A stretch of 64,000 nt of DNA from Ananas comosus (taxonomy: Eukaryota > Streptophyta > Magnoliopsida > Poales > Bromeliaceae): the NCBI RefSeq assembly GCF_001540865.1, contig NC_033630.1, positions 901,147-965,146 on the forward strand, written 5' to 3'. Under the pieces are notes generated by a model. It had not been told where the DNA came from and made no database searches. It saw nothing but the letters and a program-made list of their open reading frames with translations. This document shows positions 45,134 through 55,739 of the stretch, in pieces (the stretch's first letter is position 1; each line of letters opens with the position of its first letter). Made by a program: the position numbers and the translations under genes.

Positions 45134-46304
45134 GATGTTCACTTCTATTCACATGCTTGGGAAAAAAATCCTAACATTTATACAATATGAGGAATTTTTC
45201 TATCTATCAATTTACGTTTTTGGGTTGGGTTCGAATCCTTCAAAACAAAATATGCACATTATCTAGTTCTTGTTCTCGGTCCATTCAATTAAAATATGGA
45301 CAGTATCTTCTACCTTGAATAATCCATCACCCAAACAATTATGGAAAACTTAAAAACTATTTATGTAGATTAATTTACAAGCCGTCCAAAAAATCAGCCA
45401 ACAACAAAAATCACTAAGAGGGTGTTTGGTTGTACAAAAAATCGTGAAAAAAAAATTTTTTGAAAAAAAAATTATGATAGGAAAAAAGTTTGATATTTTA
45501 TAGTGTTATCAAAAATTAAGTTTGATATTTTATAGTATTTGGTTTGTAGAAAAAAAAAGTTTCAGTAGTATATATCAATATAAAGAGAAAGAGAGGGTAA
45601 ATATCAAAAATTAAGTTTGATATTTTATAGTGTTTGGACTTCTTGCTTTTTACAATAGTATATGAATATAGAACTTTAAAATAAAGTAATACAGTATTAA
45701 AACATATTAATACCGAAGTAAAAAATAATATATAAAATTTTTAATAGTTTCTGAATAAGCCCTTATAATTATGAGCAATGTTACATATAGGTGTAAATCT
45801 TACATCAAATTTATCAAAGAATCTCCTCTCTTCACATCCTCATTTTTTAAAACTAAAAATTTGAAACGGTTGCGTTAATACTTAAATTTGATGTAAAATT
45901 TATACCTGCTTTATAGATACACAAGATAGTTATTCTTTTCTGCAATTATATATATGCGGTCAAAAAGCCTAGTGTCCGTGTGAAATGCGCGGGGGGAAAC
46001 GTCCTTTTCGATGCTTATGGCTTTGCCCTTTATGGATGTACGCGTTCATAGTGGCAAATGAAAAAAGTAATGAGTGCCAACGCACTCATCTTTTAAAATT
46101 ACGAATAAACGACCGCAAGATGTTGCACCCGTGGAAACGGCATCTGCATGCCCTTGCTGGTCATGAAGTTCACACGGGAATGCCACCTTCGATACGATCG
46201 ATCGCCTATAAACGTGGTTGATAGAAATAATTAAAAGCGCTGTTGTACTTTACATATATATATGCGTCCCAATTAAGAGCTGAGGGTAACTTCGTTCCGA
46301 AGTG
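45134..46304. other. no gene; short internal repeats
   Basis: Around 45480-45640 the words AAGTTTGATATTTTATAGTG and ATCAAAAATTAAG occur two or three times, near a MITE-like end GGGTGTTTGGTTGTAC. A frame near 45985-46221 lacks any recognised domain. Confidence 0.45.
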
Positions 46305-46319
46305 GTTATTTAACTAACT

Positions 46320-46357
46320 TTTTTTTTTTTGATTAAACAGGGATCAACCCTATTTTA
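46320..46357 (-). mobile_element. 38-bp retroposon tail in a promoter
   Basis: GTTATTTAACTAACT is exactly duplicated at 46305-46319 and 46358-46372. The insert is a T run plus GATTAAACAGGGATCAACCC and TATTTTA, i.e. the 3' end of an element read on the minus strand. The same tail occurs at 40384-40419. It ends 26 bases before the ATG of the next gene. Confidence 0.85.
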
Positions 46358-46383
46358 GTTATTTAACTAACTAAAAGTCTAAA

Positions 46384-47388
46384 ATGCTGTCGAAGGCTTT
46401 CCTAGTCCTCTCCGTGCTCTTGCTCATGTTGTTTGGCTGCAGCGCCTCCGCACTGGTGTCTTCCGCCTCCGCTTCCGCCTCCGCCTCCGCCTCCGCCCCC
46501 TCTCCCGCTCCAAATGGTATGAATGATCTGCCGGCAGCAGAAACCTCTTTTATTAATACCCTCTGCTCGTCTATATGCATGCTAGCTAGCTCGCTTGTTC
46601 GGTACGCTTGATGCAGATACGGATTGCGGCAAGAAGTTCAAGTGTGTGAAGGGCCGACCGCATTCCGTGGACTCCAATCCTGATGGCCATTCCTTCGGGA
46701 ACCTGCCTGGTCCATCCCCTGTTCGACAAAGTCAATTTGCAAACGTCTACGCCCGAGATCCTGTCCGGTGAAAACCTTTTCTAACCCCTGTTATTCTTTA
46801 CAATACATACAGTTAACATCTCAATCACTCGCCAGCCGTGTTTATCTGTTGAGCTGCTGCTTAGTTTACGAGTTTTGGGCTTTAATTACCAGCATGCTTT
46901 GGAAGAATTTGTGGAGCCAAAACGTACAGTAAGCTCCTTCCTTATCCTTACAGGATTAGGGTATATGAGAGCAGAGCTGGGTAATCATCACTTCTGAGCC
47001 CCAACTCTAAATTTCAACAAACTGCCAACAACCACGGATGGTCTGGTTGAGTAGTGAGAGATGTGATCGCTTGAGACGTACAAAGTGAACTGATTACATG
47101 GCGCATCCACCGTGCGATGTTGAGTTACTGGAACTCACCGGTCAGATGGAGTGTGCTGGATGCCTAGCTCGATCGATAGTTTTCATCCAGCTAGCCATTC
47201 AACTTTTATAATAAATTTTTTAAAAATTTTCAAAAAAACTCTCGAGTCTGGCATGTTTTTATGTTGAGGAGTGTTCATAGTTTTAACCAAAAAATATACT
47301 TCAAGCTGAAAATACTTAACCTGTATGCGTTGCTTTCTTTATTTATTTTAGGGGCTATCCAGGTTCTTCTCCCTACATCAGATCATGA
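46384..47388 (+). CDS. small secreted peptide precursor, three exons
   Basis: Exon 1 46384-46516 encodes a signal peptide (MLSKAFLVLSVLLLMLFGCS) and a Ser/Ala run from a TCCGCC hexamer repeat, ending APSPAPN at donor G|GTATG. Exon 2 46617-46767 (after ATGCAG) continues DTDCGKKFKCVKGRPHSVDS and NPDGHSFGNLPGPSPVRQSQ. Exon 3 47352-47388, after TTTTAG, would add RGYPGSSPYIRS and stop. Total 106 residues. If the second intron is not used, a TGA at 46769 ends the protein at DPVR (95 residues). AATAAA follows at 47550. Family not recognised. Only two Cys in the mature part argue against a defensin. A short Pro/Gly/Ser-rich C-terminus would suit a processed signalling peptide, which is inference. Confidence 0.6.
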
Positions 47389-47549
47389 CTTGTAATACTC
47401 CAAGCTAAGGATTCATTTGGAATTGCACGAAGATTATAGCATATATAAAAAAGAAAGGACAATGAAGATTTTTTTTTTTCGTACCTAATATTAGGTTATG
47501 CATGTCGTAATGCATCGGTTACGATGTATGTTCTATAGTTCTGTTGTAA

Positions 47550-47555
47550 AATAAA
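47550..47555 (+). terminator. poly(A) signal of the peptide gene
   Basis: AATAAA about 160 bases after the exon 3 stop, in AT-rich DNA with TTGT-rich sequence upstream. Confidence 0.5.
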
Positions 47556-47559
47556 GAAT

Positions 47560-48992
47560 TATATTTATATATATTTTTATTCTAACTCCATTTTGTCTAT
47601 TAATACTAAATGGATCAATTAAAATACCAAATGGGTTAGTCAATAAATTTACGTTTTTTCAGAATTCATAAGATCTGGATGGACATGGATAAGAGAAAGC
47701 AATCTCTCTCTTGTGCTTTTTCACTCTGGCAGTTCTCTTTTTCAATTCAGAGCTGTATTTGTGATTTGGAGTTTTGCCTTACGGTGCTGGTACCACACCC
47801 TGTTGTTATGCATTACCTAAAATTTTCTAGAAAAATATTTTCTGAAAAGTATTATTCTAATTTTTTTTCTCTTTTTTTAGAAAAAAAAATAGCAAGTTTC
47901 GTTTATTAGGATAATGAACTTGACTAAAAAAACTGAGGCAGTAAGACCTTATAGAAACGAGGTGAAAACAAACAAGAAAAATTGACTATTTCTAGAGCAA
48001 GTGGCAAAACCGATTGTGCCCTAAAACTTGAAACCCATCATAACTAACTTTGCATATTACCTCCTCCTCATGTTTAGATCATTTTGCGGAATTGGGCATC
48101 TTTTGGGCGTTGATTTGATATGTTTTTGTTTTATTTTTGTGGTTCTGCAAGTGGCATGATCGATCGCCCGAACTCTGGACTAGCTTCGAGTTTTGACAGT
48201 CAACCAATTGTGGGCGCAATAAACTCTATTATAAGGCGATTAACTGAGCTCGGACCTTAGGTCGACCGGGAAACAACTAGAAACTGTAGACAACATCTTC
48301 TTTGACTACTACCGATTCTCGATACACTAACGAATCGTGAGTAGAATATTTTCTAACTCAGTTGACAATTTTGCAAAACTTTTTGACCATTTAGATTGTA
48401 ATTTGGTAAAAATGTACAAAACTTATCTAAACTATAAATAATGTTGAACCAGCTATCAAGCCTTTCGAAATTTTGGTTTTACCACCCAATCTCATTATTT
48501 TCCAAATTTTATACTTATTCCCAAATTTTAAATTTAATTTATTCAAGTAGTTATGATTTTTATACAATTAATTCGATGTAAAATAATATATAATATTAGT
48601 TTCTATAAAAAGGGTACTATGATAATTTTATAGTTGGATACTTTCATTGTGGGACCCAACGTAGAGATAATATATTTTCATATATGCTAAGATATGTACC
48701 AAATAAAATATTCTCATAGGACAGGAATTCTATCATAAAAATAGATTTCATGAAAAATAAATTTTCAATAAAAAATTTAAATCTCGGGAACGCCTTTAAA
48801 AGAAAAAAGGAAAAAAAAAACCCTAGTTTTTTATGTATATATTTTTTAAAAAAGTTCACTTGTCGAACGGTGGGAATTGTAAAATAAAGGCAATTGGTAG
48901 TCCATGCTAGTCAGATGATAAACTATGCAGCACCAGTGCATAACTTCTGCCCTATAAAAAAGTTCAGAGAGCGACAAACTTTCTTTTCTTTT
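47560..48992. other. no gene; SINE head and retroposon tail fragments
   Basis: At 47880-47965 a minus-strand retroposon tail (A run, AACTGAGGCAGTAAGACC). At 47983-48010 a SINE head only (GACTATTTCTAGAGCAAGTG). The rest is AT-rich without exons. Confidence 0.5.
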
Positions 48993-49317
48993 CTTTTTTG
49001 AAAAAGAGGTAACAAGCTATCTACTTCATTCATTAAGCAAATAAACTAAGCATACAAGATGAAAACAGCTAAAACCTCCGAGGCAGTGCCAGAAAACAGT
49101 ACAAGAATAAAGCAGAAAAGAGATTAGGTAAAAAAGGAAGAGGAGAGAGAAAGGTGAGGGAAAAAAAAAATTTAAGAAGAAGAGCAGAAAGCTGATGCAA
49201 TCATCAAAGCTGTGTCCACGATTCCATCAGACGTATGATGCGCTCAATAGCCTGGGTAGCATTGAAAAGTTTAGTACTGAAAATAATGTTGTTTTTTTCC
49301 GTCCAGACAACCCACCG
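48993..49317 (-). mobile_element. 5'-truncated LINE
   Basis: On the minus strand: VVWTEKNNIIFSTKLFN and IERIIRLMESWTQL (end of ORF2), a spacer, GCTTAATGAATGAAGTAGAT and AGCTTGTTACC before an A-rich end. Flanks share ACTTTCTTTTCTTTTC, probably the target-site duplication. Confidence 0.85.
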
Positions 49318-49531
49318 ACTTTCTTTTCTTTTCAATAATGCGAGATTGCCTGGAAACATAAACAGCAAAATTATCTACAACAGAACATTCGCCTTCGACG
49401 TAGTATTTTAAGCAAACAAATCAGTAGCAGCTACAATTAATCAAGAAACCCGGTGTTCGTTTTATTCATTTTCATTCTATTTATTTTTTGTTTTACAGTT
49501 CCTGAGAATTAATTTACTGGTGTGATTCAAC

Positions 49532-51041
49532 CTATTTGATTCCACCTTTGGAATAAGCGTCCCGGAGAGTAACAGTTCTGTTGAAAACAGGCTTCTCAGA
49601 ATTAGTATCAGGATCCACAGCAAAGTAACCTGGATTTACAAAAAAAAAAAAAAAAAGGTGAAAAATAAAGCACGTTTCGAAATTAAACAAGTTTATGTGA
49701 ATAAATCATCTCGGAGAGAATAAGATGGATAAGCAATGAAGCCATTAAAATGCGAGAGCACAAAAAGCTTAAAACGAAGAAAATGGTTTGATTGTCACAC
49801 GTAAGTTCATCTATTTCTATCCTAACATTAGTCATAGAAATTAGCACTTTAAAACTTGAGATTTGATTAAGCTTTAATTTATATGAAACAAAAGGAATGA
49901 ACTAAAATTGGAGATTACCAAGCCTTTCAAATTGATATTTGTCACCTAACACAGCACTAGCAAGCGATAGTACAGCATATGCTTCGTGTATCACCTCCTT
50001 CGAATTCGGATTCGGATCGGATAGCCAATCTTCTAGTTCAGCAGGATTCTAAAAAGCAATAGGACAATTTACCATCAGAGAACATATATTTTAGAGTTCC
50101 ACTCCAGAGAGTGAGAGAGAAGAAGCGAGAGAGAAGGAAAAGGAATGAAGCATGCTGATACTAATACGGACCTCTGAAAGGAACAATTTCTCGAATAGTC
50201 TGACTTCCACCTTCAAAGGTTCAACTCCAGGAGAAGGTTGGGCAACCCAATGTAGAACACCCTACTTAGTTATCAAGAAAGTCAATAAATACTTATGTAT
50301 TACACCGTAGAATTTTACTGTATTATACAGAAAGAAAGAAAAATCAATGCCTTCGGTTTTGTTTTCTTCAAAAAATCATACTCAGCATGAATTTCAATAA
50401 CACTATTTTCGTCGTCACCATATATAACATCTGTGCACTTTATTGGAAAGGCATATCTGCAATTTCAGAAAAGAAAAAAAATTGCACCAGTTTATTAACT
50501 ATATGTTAGCGACTATTAGAGCAAGCTGTGAACTTCATTCTTCTGAATCACTTGCCTGAGGAGGACAGATTTACCAGGAGCGAGGCCATAGTAATCTTTC
50601 GAATCGTTTTTGCGAAAATCCGAGCGTTCAATGTAAAGAATACTTGTGAAAGGAACCTATAACAAGAGCGTGTGAAATGTGCATTTTGCGACCTTCATCC
50701 ATGTATAAATACCTCTGAGCGAGTGTGTTAAGGATTTGCATGAAAGTACCTTGTAGTAGGAAGAACCATCATTTGAAAGAGCAGCGGGCCACTTTTTTGC
50801 ATCAACATTTATTATCGATTCATTATCTAGATTTGTGATGACAACCTGAATGCTCAGATCCGGCAAATTGATTGAAGAAACAAGCATAAACAGTTAGTGA
50901 TAGGACAAATGAAGTATCATCTATAACTCATCTCGAAATACCTTTACAGGATGCAAGACGACCGTAGTTCGAGGTGCTGTTTTGTTGAGCTCTTCTCTGA
51001 TATAATACTCAAGACGATCAATGTGTATCATGCTATTATCA
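49532..51041 (-). pseudogene. glutaminyl-tRNA synthetase, C-terminal exons only
   Basis: Seven exons in order: 51041-50942 (HIDRLEYYIREELNKTAPRT), 50845-50750 (VVITNLDNESIINVDAKKWP), 50656-50556 (VPFTSILYIERSDFRKN), 50456-50351 (YAFPIKCTDVIYGDDENSVI), 50261-50172 (GVLHWVAQPSPGVEPLKVEV), 50048-49919 (NPAELEDWLSDPNPNSKEVI) and 49629-49532 (GYFAVDPDTNSEKPVFNRTV, ending TLRDAYSKGGIK and stop). This is the anticodon-binding beta-barrel half of cytosolic GlnRS, which charges tRNA-Gln. All frames are open and splice sites are good, although two donors are GC (after 50351 and 50556). The catalytic Rossmann domain and N-terminal region are absent: upstream lies the palindrome. So it is a 3' gene fragment, not a working enzyme. 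Whether it is transcribed is unknown. Confidence 0.88.
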
Positions 51042-51778
51042 CTGTAAACAATGACTAAAAGAGTAACTTTCTTAAACAATAAAGAAAGAACGCAGTGCAT
51101 GCAGATTGAATGCTTTGAGACTATTTAGAGAATGCACATATCATGTGTGCATCCAACTTTAGTGATTGAACTACGTAATATAAGCAAAAGACTGTAAACT
51201 ATATATATTTTGGACTAAGTTCAAATAGAATAAGTAGACAAAATAAGAATAACTGAACAAATCCGCATGACTATAGAAAAGTCAAATGAAATGCGAGTGA
51301 AACAAGTAACAATTTTGACATGATCCACAAAAGGTTGATTCATCCCTCAAGAGCGGTATAAGAAATGTCTTGTACTTGATTTCTCCTTCGCAAGTATATT
51401 CTCTCTGTTGTGGTACAGACCTGAAATTCTAACAAAAAATTTTGGAAAAAATAAAATAATGAATTAAAAGATGGTGCAAATAAAATTTACAAGAAGCATG
51501 ATATCTGATTAGTTAAGAATACATACCTTATGAGTTGTATCTCCGATAAACACTACTCTCTGTTAATAAAAATTAAATTATTATTTTTAAGGATAAAAAT
51601 ATTATAGTATATAGGTCAATATCAAAAAAAAAAAAAAAAGAAATAGAATTACCTTATAAAAGAATAAGGAACCATACTACAAATGCCGCAAGCGCCCCCT
51701 GTATCCTCTGCGCCCCTCTTCAATCTCATGTATCCTTCTTCCCCCAATTAGGTAGTCTCCTTCCTGCGGATCTACTAC

Positions 51779-52099
51779 CTACCCAATGATCAAAACCTCA
51801 TGATTTAGGTTTGATCTTTCAGTTGGGCAACCTTGAAAAACTCCTCCATCATACTTATACCAACTTTTGTCCACTCCTACCGCCGCAACAACCGGCTGCA
51901 AATCAACTATCTTCTCCAAACTCTTCTCATCTATGTCAAAGTAGCTGTGATACCTGTCGATGTGTGCGACATGGTGACTCGCTAACTTACGATTGCACTT
52001 GTCCTTGTATCCCGTGAAATGATAGATTCCCAAACGGGGAAACGGGTACCCATCCCAACTAGTAATTCCACTATTAAGTAGTATATAATGAAATGCCAA
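51779..52099 (-). pseudogene. papain-type protease C-terminal exon, left arm
   Basis: Open frame with the papain-fold features LQPVVAAVGVDKSWYKYDGG, VFQGCP and NHEVLIIG, which holds the catalytic His. It stops right after IIG, so the Asn-Ser-Trp motif is missing. On the minus strand it would follow the N-terminal exons of the right arm. The right-arm partner (about 53040-53371, plus strand) has stops and frameshifts. Confidence 0.8.
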
Positions 52100-52249
52100 T
52101 GTTGAATTTCCATATTCCCCTTGGATTGTTCATGAAAATACTGGTATCGGTGCAGTCAAGTATAAGATAAAAAAAGACATTACACTTTATTTGGTCGCTC
52201 AAATGAGAGGGGGAAGCATCCCTTTCCTTCGGCGTGCATATAGAGTCGT

Positions 52250-52580
52250 ATCTGTCGCATGTATGCACAAGATAGATGACTTCAAGAGACAAATCATGAC
52301 ATCAAAAGAAGAAAAACATATAGATTGGCGAGAGAAAAGTGCAGTTACTCCCGTAAAAAACCAATTTAAATGTGGTAAATATAAATTTTTTCATCAAATA
52401 AATAAAAATTACTTTATATTATATATTTTTTTTTGGAAAAAGCAATTTTATCCTTTTTTTATATATTTTGTTTTATTGTATTATAGATTGCTGCTGGGCA
52501 TTTGCAGCAGCAACAACAATGGAGAGCCTTCACGCAATTAAAAAAGAACTGATCAACTTATCGGTGCAGGAAAACCTATA
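52250..52580 (+). pseudogene. papain-type protease N-terminal exons, left arm
   Basis: Exon to 52374 ends IDWREKSAVTPVKNQFKC at donor G|GTAAAT. Exon from 52487 (after TTATAG) begins DCCWAFAAATTMESLHAIKK. Together they give KNQ...CWAF, the papain active-site block with the oxyanion-hole Gln and catalytic Cys. They differ from the canonical NQGxCGSCWAF at both Gly positions and Ser. The mirror copy at 52960-52580 (minus) has a stop in place of that Gln. Confidence 0.8.
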
Positions 52581-54097
52581 AGTTGATTAGTTCTTCTTTT
52601 TTAATTGCGTGGAGGCTCTCCATTGCTGTTGCTGTTGCAAATGCCCAGCAGCAATCTATAATACAATAAAACAAAATATAAAAAAAAAGATAAAATTATT
52701 TTTTTTAAAAAAAAAATAATATAAAGTCGTTTTTATCTATTTGATGAAAAAATTTGTACTTACCACATTTAAATTAGTTTTTTACGGGAATAGCTGCGTC
52801 TTTCTCTCGCCAATCTATATGTTTTTCTTCTTTTGGTGTCATGATTTGTCTCTTGAAGTCATCCATCTTGCGCATACATGCGACAGATACGACTCTACAT
52901 GCACGCCGAAGGAAAGGGATGCTTCCCCCTCTCAGTCAAGCGACCAAATAAAGTGTAATATCTTTTTTTTATCTTATACTCGACTGCACCGATACCGGTA
53001 TTCTCATGAACAATCCAAGCGGAGAATATGAGAATTCATCATTGGCATTTCATTATATACTACTTAATGGTGGAATTACTAGTTGGGATGGGTACCCGTT
53101 TCCCCCTTTGGGAATCTATCATTTCACAGAATACAAGGGCAAAAGGGCAAGTGCAATCGTAAGTTAGCGAGTCACCATGTCGCACACATCGACAGGTATC
53201 GCAGGTACTTTGACATAGATGAGAAAAGTCTGTAGAAGATAGTTGATTTGCTGCCGGTTGTCGCGGCGGTAGGAGTGGACAAAAGTTGGTATAAGTATGA
53301 TGGAGGAGTTTTTCAAGGTTACCCAACTGAAAAATCAAACCTAAATCATGAGGTTTTGATCGTTGAGTAGGGAGTAGATCCGCAGGAAGGAGACTACCTA
53401 ATTGGGGGAAGAAGGATACATGAGACTACTTAATTGGGGGAAGAAGGATACATGAGATTGAAGAGGGGCGCAGAGTATACAGGGGGCGCTTGCGGCATTT
53501 GTAGTATGGTTCCTTATCCTTTTATAAGGTAATCTATTTCTTTTCTTTTTTTTTATATTGATCTATATACTATAATATTTTTATCCTTAAAAATAATAAT
53601 TTAATTTTTATTAACAGAAAGTAGTGTTTATCGGAGATACAACTCATAAAGTATGTATTCTTAACTAATCAGATATCATACTTCTTATAAATTTTAGTTG
53701 CACCATCTTTTAGTTAATAAAAATTAAATTATTATTTTTAAGGATAAAAATATTATAGTATATAGATCAATATAAAAAAAAAGAAAAGAAANATCTTGAG
53801 GGATGAATCAACCTTTTGTGGATCATGTCAAAATTGTTACTTATTTCACTCGCATTTCATTTGACTTTTCTATAGTCATGCGGATTTGTTCAGTTATTCT
53901 TATTTTGTCTACTTATTCTATTTGAACTTAGTCCAAAATATATGTAGTTTACAGTCTTTTGCTTATATTACGTAGTTCAATCACTAAAGTTGGATGCACA
54001 CATGATTTGTGCATTCTCTAAATAGTCTCAAAGCATTCAATCTGCATGCACTGCGTTTTTCAGAATCGTTGGGTTTCTGAATCAATGCATTCTCTCT

Positions 54098-54247
54098 TCA
54101 AATTGATATCTGACTGTAAATATTGCATTCTTCCAACGGGATGCCCGTTTTCCTCCCAATCAAATATCTGAGTTCTCTCACAGTGTCACTTAAGCTAACA
54201 CGAACTATAAGCCTCTTTCCATTTAATAGCCGGATAAATATTTGAAC
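54098..54247 (-). pseudogene. ubiquitin-like domain exon fragment
   Basis: After acceptor TTTTACAG the frame reads VQIFIRLLNGKRLIVRVSLS, DTVRELRYLIGRKTGIPLEE and CNIYSQISI, then TGA. This is the first half of a ubiquitin-like fold (compare the MQIFVK...DTI...GIPP pattern of ubiquitin). It ends prematurely and no partner exon was found. Confidence 0.65.
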
Positions 54248-54329
54248 CTGTAAAACTTAATAGATTTATTACTATTCCCCAAAAAGAATTGCTCAAAAAT
54301 TTATTAAAAATTTGAAACTAAGACAAAAA

Positions 54330-54905
54330 AAAAAAATACTGTGCACAAAAGAAAGTCATAAAAAAATTTGTTAAATATTTGAAATCATTGAATGTTTTTA
54401 ATTTTTCAATTTTCCTATTTTTTATTTTTTTCCAAAATACTTTCAATTTTAACTTAAAAATAACTTTAGTTTAAATTCAGTTTTTAAATTAAAATTTTAG
54501 TTTTAATTATATGTTAAATTTAATATAAAATTAAATTTACTGAATTTAAACTTTGAATTCAAATTTTGACTAAATTTGAATTTAGATTTAAATTTTATAT
54601 TCGAATTTTTAATTTAAATTTAGATATTGTATTCAAACTTCTAAATTCAAATTTGCTTTTCAAGATGGAAATCATGGTCAAATTAAGATTTTGTATTCGA
54701 ATTTTTTAATTCAATAGATCCAAAGTTTGAATTTAATTTTTAATTTTAGATTCAACTTTTAAACTCAAATTCCATTTTTCTATTAGAATTTAAATTCAAT
54801 TTTAAATTCAAATTTAGATTTAAATAAAATTTCAAGTTTAAATTCATATTTAAATTTTGAACTTGAATTTTAAATTTAAATTTACATTTTGAATTCGATT
54901 TCAAA
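54330..54905. repeat. AAATTT/AATTC low-complexity tract
   Basis: Degenerate TTTAAATTCAAATTT words. A long Asn/Leu/Lys frame here is due to composition. Similar to 4318-4660. Confidence 0.7.
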
Positions 54906-55730
54906 GTTGTTCCACTTTTTTTTTGTGTTTGGATATGAAGAGAGGAATAACCCTTTATTCCCCACCGCCCCAACCCCCACATGTATCAAACAATGATGAA
55001 ACAACATAGGAAATTCATAAATCAACAACATTAGACCGTATAAGCCAGTTTTGATTAACCTCCATCAACATTCGTAAATCCATCTTTGAACTCGATCTGT
55101 GCAACGGAAACTTAAGAGTTTCTGCTCATATTGATGTTAGACCGTAGCTTTACTTTCACAGTTAATTAAGCTCAAACCATTTGCAGCCGCAATTCATGGC
55201 TGTTAGAAAGCAAACACTAATTATGAGCGAAGCACAGTATGAACAGTGCGTTGTAGTTTAAGTAGCTGGAGAGATTCCATAAAAGTTTGAGACCTTCAAT
55301 ACACTAGACATATATTATTTGAACTCATATTCACTTGTTTATTAAATAACTGGTTGATCTCGAGCCTATATACTAATAGTCATAACTGTAAAGAACTACT
55401 ATTACCTAAAGCCCGAGTGGCTTGAATGTAGGGTCAAGGCGTTGCTTCCCAGGACTCAGATGCACCAAAATAACCCGTTAGTAAATAAAAAAAAAAAAGA
55501 TTTGAAGTTGACGGATCAATTTCAATAGAACTTATAAATGAAGAGTTCTGTGAAAACCCTTGTTGCTATTTTTAGTCCTTTTTTTTAAAATTTTCCTCCT
55601 TATCTTTTTAACCCTAGCCATTCTATTTACTCCTTAAATTTTTCTTTTGAACAAATTTTACTTGACTAGGTAAAAGTAATTAGAATACGAGTTTTCTATA
55701 ATGGGAGGTTCATGGTTTGTCTATAGGTTG
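54906..55730. other. no gene seen
   Basis: AT-rich DNA between low-complexity sequence and a probable hAT-like element. No exon recognised. Confidence 0.45.
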
Positions 55731-55739
55731 TTTACTAAA

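Larger units (their letters stand above)
51090..54056. repeat. ~3-kb imperfect palindrome around a protease pseudogene
   Basis: Arms of about 1.45 kb pair around a 16-base centre (52562-52577). Landmarks: GCAGTGCATGCAGATTGAAT near 51093 against its complement near 54035; GATAAACACTACT near 51550 against its complement near 53625; ACTAGTAATTCCAC near 52060 against its complement near 53080. The arms differ by scattered substitutions and small indels, so this is not one read copied twice. The right arm lacks about 100 bases at the N at 53792, where a smaller foldback sits. Confidence 0.85.

Noticed and set aside
53560..53800. Small foldback within the right palindrome arm
   Set aside because: It abuts the N at 53792 and replaces about 100 bases expected from the left arm, so it is probably a local assembly error. 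The larger palindrome is kept because its arms have diverged.
54752..54982. Asn/Leu/Lys-rich frame
   Set aside because: Produced by AAATTT-type low-complexity sequence.
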